Origin: JBGSOW01 sp041738875
GTDB taxonomy: Bacteria > Patescibacteriota > Dojkabacteria > CALFHW01
Length of the DNA stretch: 8,034 nt
Direction: 5' to 3'
NCBI GenBank assembly: GCA_041738875.1
Contig: JBGSOW010000037.1
Coordinates: forward strand, 1 to 8,034
The position numbers and the translations under genes are program-made. The notes under the pieces were generated by a model that had not been told where the DNA came from, did no database searches, and saw only the letters and a program-made list of their open reading frames with translations. Shown in pieces: positions 1-6,026 of the stretch; the stretch's first letter is position 1; each line of letters opens with the position of its first letter.

Positions 1-11
1 AAAAACCTTGG

Positions 12-44
12 GCCTCGTTTCGGATGAAACGAGGCTTTTCTTTT
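12..44 (+). terminator. Intrinsic terminator of an upstream + strand gene
   Basis: A perfect 10-bp stem (GCCTCGTTTC at 12-21 pairing with GAAACGAGGC at 26-35) closes a GGAT tetraloop and is followed by a T-rich tract (TTTTCTTTT, 36-44). This is the classic rho-independent form. The gene it ends lies left of the window. A short A-tract at 1-5 could give weaker termination in the other direction. It insulates the tsaC-tsaE promoter that starts about 10 bp downstream. Confidence 0.9.
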
Positions 45-53
45 GCATTCACA

Positions 54-82
54 TTCGCATAAAGGCAAGTCAATAGTATAAT
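54..82 (+). promoter_or_regulatory. Promoter of the tsaC-tsaE/tsaD operon, predicted leaderless
   Basis: A consensus -10 box TATAAT (77-82) is preceded, after a 17-bp spacer, by TTCGCA (54-59), a 4/6 match to the -35 consensus. Only 5 nt (GCAAT) separate the -10 box from the ATG at 88. The transcript would therefore start at or within a base or two of the A of the start codon, leaving no room for a Shine-Dalgarno sequence. Confidence 0.75.
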
Positions 83-87
83 GCAAT

Positions 88-1284
88 ATGAGAATAATTA
101 AGCTTACTGAACTTGCTAGTAACCACAAATTAATTAAAGAAGTATTAAAGAGTTCAGGACTAATAATTTTCCCGACAGAAACATGTTATGGCTTGGGCGC
201 TCTAGCAACAGACGAAGCAGCCGTAGATAAGTTACTTAAGTATAAAAATAGACCGGCTGGCAAAGCGATATCTGTTGCGGTCGGTGACAAAGGCAAAGTA
301 AGTGGCTATGTCGAGATAAATGAAACCGTGCGCAAGGTGGTTGAGAACTTTATGCCTGGCCCTATCACAATAGTGGCAAAATCGCTTTCTAAGGTCGATT
401 CTCGGCTTGAAAATGAAGAAGGTGGACTAGGTATTAGAATTCCGGCATTTGAGCCGCTACTTGCGCTTCTGCAAGATATTGGATTACCTATAACTTCAAC
501 CTCCGCAAATCTTGCGGGTAAACCAAGCCCGTATTCACTTGTAAAACTGTTGGAAGGCCTGCCAGAGAAGAAGAGAGCTATGATCGATCTAGCAATAGAT
601 GCAGGTGACCTGCCCAAAAACCCACCATCAATTGTGATCGACAGTCAAAGTACCAATAAAGTATACAGGGAAGGGCTTTTAAGTGCAGAAGATTTGCTTC
701 ATGGTGAGGTATTTGAAAGTAATTCACCTGAAGAAACCATCCAGATTGCGGCGGGTTTTGCTGCGAAAGTGCTTAACGCGCTTAACGTGTTAAATGATTC
801 AGACTATAAAGCAGCCAATTTTGTAATCAGGCTGGAAGGTGAGATGGGAGCTGGCAAAACTCAATTTGCGAAAGGAATCGCAAAGGGCTTAGGTATCACC
901 AAGATAATCAAATCTCCCACATTTAATTTAGTACGCGAGTATAGCTTTGGTACACGTGGTATTTTTTATCATGCCGATCTGTGGAGGCTGGCTAGTTCTG
1001 CTGCAAATTTAGATGCTGCCACTAATAGCGCTGAAAGTGATGATGACAGCATTGGAGGTAATAACGTTGGTGATGTTAGTTCTTCTAGTATTGGTGGAGC
1101 AAACATACTTGCGTCACTTGGAATCTGCAGGGTAGAGGATGCGGTTGATGGTAAGGTTGCGCAAATGATTGCGGCGGTTGAATGGCCCGGTAGAGAAGGG
1201 GAATTCGATTACCACGCGAGCGTTAAAATTTTAAAGGTGGGTGAGAATTTGAGAAGAATTGTTATTAGAGAGAAGTTAAATTAA
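88..1284 (+). CDS. Fused TsaC (Sua5/YrdC) - TsaE protein for t6A tRNA modification
   Basis: A 398-residue fusion of two enzymes of N6-threonylcarbamoyladenosine (t6A) synthesis. Residues about 5-205 are a Sua5/YrdC/TsaC domain, which makes threonylcarbamoyl-AMP from threonine, bicarbonate and ATP. It shows PTETCYGLG (29-37), KNRPAGK (53-59), PGP (90-92) and STSAN (137-141). Residues about 212-398 are a TsaE ATPase domain, which drives the TsaD cycle. It shows Walker A GEMGAGKT (251-258), SPTF (276-279), HADLWRL (295-301) and VEWPGR (364-369). Between HADLWRL and the next conserved stretch lies a Ser/Asp/Gly/Asn-rich insert of about 40 residues (303-343), probably a disordered loop. The start is set by a -10 box 5 nt upstream and by the YrdC N-terminus. 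tsaD follows after 44 bp, apparently in the same operon. The protein should be cytoplasmic. Both domain calls are secure. Separate standard names would be tsaC and tsaE, so no single symbol is given. Confidence 0.95.
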   Translation: MRIIKLTELASNHKLIKEVLKSSGLIIFPTETCYGLGALATDEAAVDKLLKYKNRPAGKAISVAVGDKGKVSGYVEINETVRKVVENFMPGPITIVAKSLSKVDSRLENEEGGLGIRIPAFEPLLALLQDIGLPITSTSANLAGKPSPYSLVKLLEGLPEKKRAMIDLAIDAGDLPKNPPSIVIDSQSTNKVYREGLLSAEDLLHGEVFESNSPEETIQIAAGFAAKVLNALNVLNDSDYKAANFVIRLEGEMGAGKTQFAKGIAKGLGITKIIKSPTFNLVREYSFGTRGIFYHADLWRLASSAANLDAATNSAESDDDSIGGNNVGDVSSSSIGGANILASLGICRVEDAVDGKVAQMIAAVEWPGREGEFDYHASVKILKVGENLRRIVIREKLN

Positions 1285-1313
1285 TATGTTTCAATTTAGA
1301 AATTTAGTTACCT

Positions 1314-1320
1314 GGAAGGA
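1314..1320 (+). promoter_or_regulatory. Ribosome binding site of tsaD
   Basis: GGAAGGA lies 8 nt upstream of the ATG at 1329 and contains the AGGA core complementary to the 16S rRNA tail. It is the only clear Shine-Dalgarno sequence at a gene start in this window, and it belongs to the one gene that is plainly internal to a + strand operon. It supports 1329 as the start. Confidence 0.75.
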
Positions 1321-1328
1321 TATTTGAC

Positions 1329-2669
1329 ATGACTAGAGGCGGATCACGCCCAAAGATTTTGGCGATAGATACATCGTGTGATGACACATCAGTTAGTGTT
1401 TTACAGGGGGATAGAGTGCTTTCGCACGTTGTCTCCTCGCAAATTAGTTTGCATGCTAACTGGGGTGGTGTGGTTCCTATGCTCGCCCGTGGCGAGCATA
1501 TAAACAGAATTGAGGTTGTTATTCTAGAAGCTCTTGTCAGGGCTGGGTTTTCACAATTTAAAGCATCTAGAAGAGAGGCAAAAGGGGTTCTGGCACAGAA
1601 ATCTTACAAAGATCTTACAAGTTCATCTAAAAATCAACCGGAATTCGAAAATGGCAAAGTAAAAAGTTACAAATCACAAGAAGGTTATGGCAATTTGGTG
1701 CTTGAGTCATTCTTAGGCAAGAACAACACGAATCCTGGAATTGACTATGTGGCCGTAACCTACGGCCCGGGGCTTGCAGTAGCTTTAGAGGTTGGGATTG
1801 AAGCGGCTAAACAAGTCTGCAAAGCTTGGCAGATTCCAGTTATTTCTATAAATCATATGGAGGGGCATTTTTTGTCTGGTTTACTAAAAAATTCCAATGG
1901 GATGTACTACAGCAAATCTGTTCCCTCTAATTTCAAATTAGAGTCTGGAACTCTAGGATTTTTAATTTCAGGAAACCACACTGAACTTGTATTATACAAT
2001 AACATGGGAATGTACAATATAATTGGACAAACTCTCGACGATGCAGCAGGGGAGGCTTTTGACAAATTCTCGGTTATGATTGGTTTTGGATATCCAGGAG
2101 GTGCAGTGGTGGAGTCACTTGTGGAGAATTCATATCGAAATAACATACTAAAAAGACCAAATAAATTTACCGAAAGTGGAGAAGATTATAGTTTGCCAAT
2201 TCCGATGATGAAGTCGGGGGACTTAAACTTTTCATTTTCAGGACTTAAAACTGCTGCCATGTATAAGATAAAAAAGCTGACGAATAATGGTAGTGAAGAA
2301 TTGAGTAAAAAACAAATCGAGCAACTTGCTGAATCCTTTCAAAATTCTGTCACTCAATCATTATCTCTGAAGCTAAAAATGGCATTAGAGGAATATAAAC
2401 CAAAGTATATACTAACTGGAGGCGGAGTCATGGCAAATAAGCAGATAAGAAAGGGTATGCGTACGGTTGTGAAGAGCTTTAATGAAAAAAGCAATGCGAA
2501 TACTCAGATTATTTTTCCTCATGTTAAATTCCTTTCGGACAATGCTTCAATGATCGGTATTGCCGCTTACTACTCGTTACTTGAGGGAGGAAGTAGGATT
2601 AAAAAATTGGTCTTTACAGCTAAAAATATTGAGCAACTTGACCGTGATCCCAGCCTTGAATTAGCCTAA
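1329..2669 (+). CDS. tsaD: tRNA N6-adenosine threonylcarbamoyltransferase TsaD with internal insert
   Basis: TsaD (Kae1/Gcp family, ASKHA fold) transfers the threonylcarbamoyl group from TC-AMP to A37 of ANN-decoding tRNAs. Visible family motifs are DTSCDDT (14-20, usually ETSCDET), GGVVPMLA (46-53), metal-binding HMEGH (H176, H180), SGNHTE (214-219, usually SGGHT), DDAAGEAFDK (237-246), SGLKTA (304-309), GGGVMAN (364-370) and SDNASM (403-408, D404 a metal ligand by homology). At 446 residues it is about 100 longer than the usual 340. Most of the excess is a Lys/Ser/Asn-rich block of about 60 residues (78-136) between the GGVVP helix region and VAVTYGPGLA, with smaller additions around 190-210 and 270-290. 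Catalytic motifs are intact, so the enzyme is probably active. It is cotranscribed with tsaC-tsaE. TsaB is not seen here. Confidence 0.96.
   Translation: MTRGGSRPKILAIDTSCDDTSVSVLQGDRVLSHVVSSQISLHANWGGVVPMLARGEHINRIEVVILEALVRAGFSQFKASRREAKGVLAQKSYKDLTSSSKNQPEFENGKVKSYKSQEGYGNLVLESFLGKNNTNPGIDYVAVTYGPGLAVALEVGIEAAKQVCKAWQIPVISINHMEGHFLSGLLKNSNGMYYSKSVPSNFKLESGTLGFLISGNHTELVLYNNMGMYNIIGQTLDDAAGEAFDKFSVMIGFGYPGGAVVESLVENSYRNNILKRPNKFTESGEDYSLPIPMMKSGDLNFSFSGLKTAAMYKIKKLTNNGSEELSKKQIEQLAESFQNSVTQSLSLKLKMALEEYKPKYILTGGGVMANKQIRKGMRTVVKSFNEKSNANTQIIFPHVKFLSDNASMIGIAAYYSLLEGGSRIKKLVFTAKNIEQLDRDPSLELA
1601..1621 (+). repeat. 11-bp tandem repeat inside the tsaD insert
   Basis: ATCTTACAA occurs twice (1601-1609 and 1612-1620), offset by 11 bp. 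The unit is not a multiple of three, so the two copies are read in different frames and the similarity is at the DNA level, not the protein level. It lies in the part of tsaD that encodes the lineage-specific insert. The hexamer CTTACA and the 11-bp offset are the same as in the intergenic array at 2705-2743, but in the opposite orientation. Confidence 0.6.
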
Positions 2670-2795
2670 AGTTTATACTAAGCTTTAAAGCCGTTAGCAG
2701 AATTTGTAAGAAGTATGTAACTATTTTGTAAGTTTCATGTAAGTTTGTCTAGAAAATTGCATAGAGGAAATAAAGAAAATCGTGCAAGTTATATT
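2670..2795. other. Convergent intergenic region between tsaD and mutM
   Basis: These 126 bp separate two converging genes. No strong GC-rich intrinsic terminator is visible for either gene. An AT-only 8-bp inverted repeat (AAGAAAAT at 2773-2780, ATTTTCTT at 2798-2805, overlapping the last mutM codons) and a 5-bp TAAAG/CTTTA repeat near 2668-2687 are the only stem candidates, and both are weak. The notable content is the 11-bp-periodic TGTAAG array, listed separately. Confidence 0.5.
2705..2748 (+). repeat. Four direct repeats TGTAAG/C at exact 11-bp spacing, possible regulator site
   Basis: TGTAAG begins at 2705, 2727 and 2738, and TGTAAC at 2716, giving four hexamers each offset by exactly 11 bp. 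The other strand reads CTTACA/GTTACA. Direct hexamer repeats one helical turn apart are the architecture bound by OmpR/PhoB-type response regulators, for example the TT(A/C/T)A(C/T)A boxes of Bacillus PhoP. On the - strand these units differ from that consensus only at the first position. The site lies between the convergent ends of tsaD and mutM. I find no convincing -10 box next to it on either strand, so its target is unknown. Confidence 0.6.
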
Positions 2796-3638
2796 CTATT
2801 TTCTTAATTTTGTTTGCTTCGAAAAGTAAACAGTTCTGCCATTTATTTTAATAGTTACAATGTCTGGAGAATCTTTGACTCCATAGACTTGTAAAAGCTT
2901 CTGAAATGAACCTGGCCTTGCACTACTGTCAGTGTAGCTATTGAATGTTGTGCCGTTGTATTTAATTGCCATGTCTAAAATGCTTTTTGTATTCAATACT
3001 AGTGCTTTGATTTGCCCTAAGTTAATATTACTAGCAGGTTCAAGTGGGTGGATTTTGGCCGCATGAAGTATCTCACAGACGTAGATATTGCCTAATCCCG
3101 CCACAATACTTTGATCCATAAGTGCAGAATACATTGGTCTCTTTGACTTTCTCAAAACTGGGATTAAGTAGTCAGCATTAAATTGGTTTGATAACGCGTC
3201 AGGACCTAAACGCATGATTCCAGGATATGTCATATGGTTGTGTAAATGCATAGTTCCAAATCTACGTGAGTCGTTGAATACTAAATTACCCTTCTCAAGT
3301 GCAAATACAACTCGGTCATGCGCCGGATTAAAATATCTACTGTGCATCTGACTATTTGGTAGACTACTCAAGGGATCAGAATAAATTAATTTGCCTGTCA
3401 TCCTAAGATGCACAATTAGATCAAATTCACGCTCGAATTTGAAAATGATGAATTTCCCCTTTCTTTCCAAATCCGCTACCTTTCTTCCAACAAGTTTGGC
3501 TGCGAAAGAATCAGGTGTAGCATAGTTTCCAAGCGCGCGAAGACCCCCTGGGGTTATAGATACTTGTGTAATTACATTAGCCCTGACAAATGAATCTAGA
3601 GAGCGCACGACTGTTTCAACCTCGGGTAATTCTGGCAT
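2796..3638 (-). CDS. mutM: Formamidopyrimidine-DNA glycosylase (Fpg/MutM), zincless form
   Basis: Fpg removes 8-oxoguanine and formamidopyrimidines from DNA and cuts the strand by beta,delta-elimination. The 280-residue protein has the mature catalytic start PELPEVET (Pro2 nucleophile, Glu3), Lys62 (counterpart of E. coli Lys57), HLRMTG (77-82), RRFG (125-128), the helix-two-turn-helix segment GLGNIYV (Asn184) and VYG (251-253). The C-terminal beta-hairpin keeps Arg268 in NGRTVYF, but all four zinc cysteines are absent: Asp259 stands at the Cys1 position and Ser273 and Thr276 at the last CxxC. The reading frame is clean to a TAG stop, so this is not an evident frameshift. Such zincless fingers are known in NEIL1 and plant and mimivirus homologues. 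The start lies 45 bp after serS with no Shine-Dalgarno and no good adjacent -10 box, so cotranscription with serS is likely. Confidence 0.94.
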   Translation of the reverse strand: MPELPEVETVVRSLDSFVRANVITQVSITPGGLRALGNYATPDSFAAKLVGRKVADLERKGKFIIFKFEREFDLIVHLRMTGKLIYSDPLSSLPNSQMHSRYFNPAHDRVVFALEKGNLVFNDSRRFGTMHLHNHMTYPGIMRLGPDALSNQFNADYLIPVLRKSKRPMYSALMDQSIVAGLGNIYVCEILHAAKIHPLEPASNINLGQIKALVLNTKSILDMAIKYNGTTFNSYTDSSARPGSFQKLLQVYGVKDSPDIVTIKINGRTVYFSKQTKLRK

Positions 3639-3683
3639 AATTTTTAGTCGAATCAGTTAAATTTACTTAGTTTGGCAGTAAAT

Positions 3684-5000
3684 CTATTTAATTTCTTTGA
3701 TGTTTGCATACTTCTGAAGAACGTCCGGCACAATTATGCTTCCGTCTTTTTGTTGGTAGTTTTCCATAATTGCAATAAGTGTGCGGCCGATCGCAAATAC
3801 AGTCGCGTCGTTTGTGTGTGCAAGTTCTTTTTCTCCATTTTTGCGAAGTACTTTCGTGTTCATCCGTCTTGTTTGGTAGTCTGTCATAAGGTCTGCTGAG
3901 TGCGTTTCCCTATACCTACCCTGCCCTGGCAGCCATGATTCGATGTCCAAATGGCGGCTATCCGGGTCTCCTTGATCCCCAGTAGAGCAAATAATCACCC
4001 TATATGGAATATTTAACATTTGCATTAGTTTCTCCTGAATTGCAACCAAAAAGTCTTGTTCGGTTTGGCTTGCCTCCGCTGTTGAAAAAACCTCTGCCTC
4101 AACTTTATCAAACTGGTGAAGTCTCAAAATACCCTTCATATCTTTGCCGTATGTGCCTGCTTCACGCCTGAAAGAGGTTGAGTAACCTAGGTATCTGATT
4201 GGCATGTCTTCTTCTTTAAGCGTTTCGTCCATGTGTATTGCACCCAAAGTATGTTCTGCACTTCCGATCAAATACTGATCATCTTCAGTAATGTGATATC
4301 TTTCTTCCCTGGGCTCAATACGCGCCATTCTCTCGAATGGGATGGGGTTGATAATAACTGGAGGGATAACCAGTTGAAACGGCCTGTTTGTAATACCTTT
4401 AAATCCATGTTCTGTAATTATGCTTTGTAAAAAATCGGAATTAGTGAGATTTTCGATTGCAAACTGAATAAGCGCGAATTGCAATTTCACTAGGTCACCC
4501 ATAAGGTAAGCAAATCTCGAACCACTTACCTTTGCAGCTCTTGCTGTGTCGATTAATCCTAATTTTTCGCCCAACTCCCAGTGTTCAAGTGGGCTGAATC
4601 CTTCAGCTTTAAAATCACGACCTTTACCCCACTCCCTTAATACGACGTTATCATCTTCACTAGGACCTACGGGCGTGTCACTACTCGGCATGTTTGGTAC
4701 ATTGAGCATAAGTTTGCTAAATCTTTCGTCTATCTCGCGAAATTCAGCTTCTACTTTCTTTACGGCCTCTTTTAGCTCTTTTGCTTTATTTAGCAGTGCG
4801 TTCTCTGGTTTTCCATTAACGTTACGAATCTCTTCTGTAACTCTATTCGCATCAGCACGCAAACTATTCAATGCGGTTAGTGTTGTTGACTTTTGCTCAC
4901 CGAGTTCCAGTAGTTCATCTATATTGATGGATGAATTTTTATTTTTCACCACGTCTCTAAATGCTTGTGGGTTTTTCTTTATTTCGTTGAAATCTACCAT
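3684..5000 (-). CDS. serS: Seryl-tRNA synthetase
   Basis: A class II synthetase that charges tRNA-Ser with serine. From the chosen start (MVDFNEIKKNPQAF, matching the family's MLDIKxIRENP) it has 438 residues. It shows an N-terminal helical arm for the tRNA variable loop (about 26-100), the SAEHTL loop at 247-252 (the family TxE motif with Ser for Thr), motif 2 FRREAGTYGKD (277-287), CSTGDQGD (338-345), WLPGQGRYRE (356-365) and motif 3 FAIGRTLIAIMENYQ. Before motif 3 the usual HTLNGSGLAVGRT reads HTNDATVFAIGRT, and the SCSN stretch is replaced by THSADLMTDY. These changes make it a divergent SerRS, but the core is clear. An in-frame ATG at 5015 would add five residues (MLLFG), but it overlaps the extended -10 box that sits 5 nt before the ATG at 5000. 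Confidence 0.95.
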   Translation of the reverse strand: MVDFNEIKKNPQAFRDVVKNKNSSINIDELLELGEQKSTTLTALNSLRADANRVTEEIRNVNGKPENALLNKAKELKEAVKKVEAEFREIDERFSKLMLNVPNMPSSDTPVGPSEDDNVVLREWGKGRDFKAEGFSPLEHWELGEKLGLIDTARAAKVSGSRFAYLMGDLVKLQFALIQFAIENLTNSDFLQSIITEHGFKGITNRPFQLVIPPVIINPIPFERMARIEPREERYHITEDDQYLIGSAEHTLGAIHMDETLKEEDMPIRYLGYSTSFRREAGTYGKDMKGILRLHQFDKVEAEVFSTAEASQTEQDFLVAIQEKLMQMLNIPYRVIICSTGDQGDPDSRHLDIESWLPGQGRYRETHSADLMTDYQTRRMNTKVLRKNGEKELAHTNDATVFAIGRTLIAIMENYQQKDGSIIVPDVLQKYANIKEIK

Positions 5001-5005
5001 GCCAA

Positions 5006-5014
5006 ATAATAACA
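5006..5014 (-). promoter_or_regulatory. Extended -10 promoter of serS, predicted leaderless
   Basis: Read on the - strand, TGT followed by TATTAT (5011-5006) matches the extended -10 form TGnTATAAT with one mismatch. Five nt (TTGGC) lie between the box and the ATG at 5000. No good -35 is visible, as expected for an extended -10. A second candidate, TATATT at 5029-5024, would sit 8 nt before the alternative ATG at 5015. The upstream cupin gene ends only 41 bp away, so readthrough is also possible. Confidence 0.55.
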
Positions 5015-5041
5015 TGAAGTTGAAATATAATTGAGAGGGGT

Positions 5042-5845
5042 TTAATTGAAAATTTGTCTTAGTTTTGTATAGTTATCGACGATCTGAGCATACATCGGTC
5101 TTTCTTCCAAAGCACTACTGTATTCCATGCTTTCGCTAAAGTCATTTGCTGCTAAACTTTCGCAACGCATCTGGCGAATTTCAGGTATATCTCTATATCT
5201 TGGGTTTAATACTATCTCTTGTCTTGCATTTTTGCGGATTGCGAAGTAGGCAAGTCCCTGCTCTTTTTTGATCTGTGAATAATCGCAACTGCATTGCGTA
5301 CTGTAGAATCTGGAGAAAACAGTGGGTTTAGTGCGTGTATTAATGAATGTGTAGAAATACCCACGTGGCAACATAAATTTTTCACCAGCTCTCATTTTTA
5401 CAACAAGTCCTTCGCTTACTTTTGTGTCGAAGTCAAATTCGCCTTTCGGTGCGTTACGTTGTAAAAGTATAGTTAATCTTCCAGAATACACTTCGATTAT
5501 TTCTGCTAAACCACCTGCTACACCATTTCGCTCAAGAGAAGGGGCACTATAGAATATGTGAGTTCTAATAAATTCAACCCCCATAAGTCCTGCGGGAATC
5601 ATAAGTAGATCATACTTTAGACTTTTTTCGCTAAAGATTTCTGCATGTTCTGCGGTATGTATATTACTGTGTTCCATATAAACAACTTCTGGATAGCGTA
5701 ATGATTTATTGAGTAGCCCGGGTAGTAATGCTTTTAATGGCACTCGGTTTAGTGAATCATATACCAAGTTCTCACCATATTGGAATCTTTCGGCAATTTC
5801 ATCGAACTTTAGTGGTAGTCCACTGGTCAGTTGCAAGTCGATCAT
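5042..5845 (-). CDS. Cupin protein related to archaeal-type phosphoglucose isomerase, metal ligands lost
   Basis: A 267-residue protein whose middle (about 80-205) resembles the cupin-type glucose-6-phosphate isomerase family (GPI, PF06560). From memory of the Pyrococcus furiosus enzyme the pattern lines up: KTxGHFH against RTHIFYS (94-100), AEVY...GMLLQ against AEIIEVYSGRLTILLQ (114-129, same spacing from Glu to LLQ), VPPYWAHRTIN against LPRGYFYTFIN (149-159), and AGHDYGTIAEKG against CSCDYSQIKKEQG. A later NPRY (214-217) also fits. The metal ligands His88, His90 and His136 are replaced by Phe98, Ser100 and Tyr155; only Glu97 (here Glu115) remains. An N-terminal region of about 75 residues and a tail of about 45 residues lie outside the clear match. 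It may be an inactive or repurposed isomerase, or a metal-independent sugar-binding cupin. The start is supported by a full promoter ending 5 nt upstream. Confidence 0.8.
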   Translation of the reverse strand: MIDLQLTSGLPLKFDEIAERFQYGENLVYDSLNRVPLKALLPGLLNKSLRYPEVVYMEHSNIHTAEHAEIFSEKSLKYDLLMIPAGLMGVEFIRTHIFYSAPSLERNGVAGGLAEIIEVYSGRLTILLQRNAPKGEFDFDTKVSEGLVVKMRAGEKFMLPRGYFYTFINTRTKPTVFSRFYSTQCSCDYSQIKKEQGLAYFAIRKNARQEIVLNPRYRDIPEIRQMRCESLAANDFSESMEYSSALEERPMYAQIVDNYTKLRQIFN

Positions 5846-5850
5846 AATTT

Positions 5851-5880
5851 AGTATAGAATTAAAATTTGTATTAAGTCAA
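5851..5880 (-). promoter_or_regulatory. Promoter of the cupin gene, predicted leaderless
   Basis: On the - strand TTGACT (5880-5875, 5/6 match to the -35 consensus) and TATACT (5856-5851, 5/6 match to the -10 consensus) are separated by 18 bp. The ATG at 5845 follows after only 5 nt (AAATT). This is the best two-box promoter in the window. It places the start of transcription at or next to the start codon. Confidence 0.8.
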
Positions 5881-6000
5881 TACAAATCCCGGTAGGTCAG
5901 GTCAGTAGGGTATATCGAGCGCTTTCTAGTGTGGTTGGTTTATAGTATATTTAGAGGTTTTTAACTGAAAACTATTTTCTAAGTATAGCTATTTAATTAA

Positions 6001-6026
6001 AATATAGGCACCGATCTACCTATATT
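6001..6026 (-). terminator. Possible dnaJ terminator hairpin
   Basis: A perfect 8-bp inverted repeat (AATATAGG at 6001-6008, CCTATATT at 6019-6026) with a 10-nt loop lies about 30 bp past the dnaJ stop. Read on the - strand the stem is followed by TTAATTAAAT, so the RNA would have a run of four U at the end of the stem. The stem is AT-rich with only two G-C pairs, so it would be weak. It could instead be an operator-like palindrome. Confidence 0.4.

Noticed and set aside
306..617. Open frame on the - strand opposite the YrdC domain
   Set aside because: It lies wholly inside tsaC-tsaE, has no recognisable domain and no start signal; it is a frame shadow.
2782..2829. 15-codon GTG-started small frame on the + strand downstream of the TGTAAG array
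   Set aside because: The nearest purine-rich GAGG is about 15 nt away, there is no clear -10 box, and the second half overlaps mutM; not supportable as a gene.
2796..2888. Frameshift or truncation as the cause of the missing mutM zinc finger
   Set aside because: The hairpin motif NGRTVYF is still in frame right up to the stop, so the finger is present but lacks cysteines.
4546..5034. 162-codon open frame on the + strand opposite serS
   Set aside because: A Ser/Leu-rich product typical of the antisense of a coiled-coil coding region, fully overlapping secure serS sequence.
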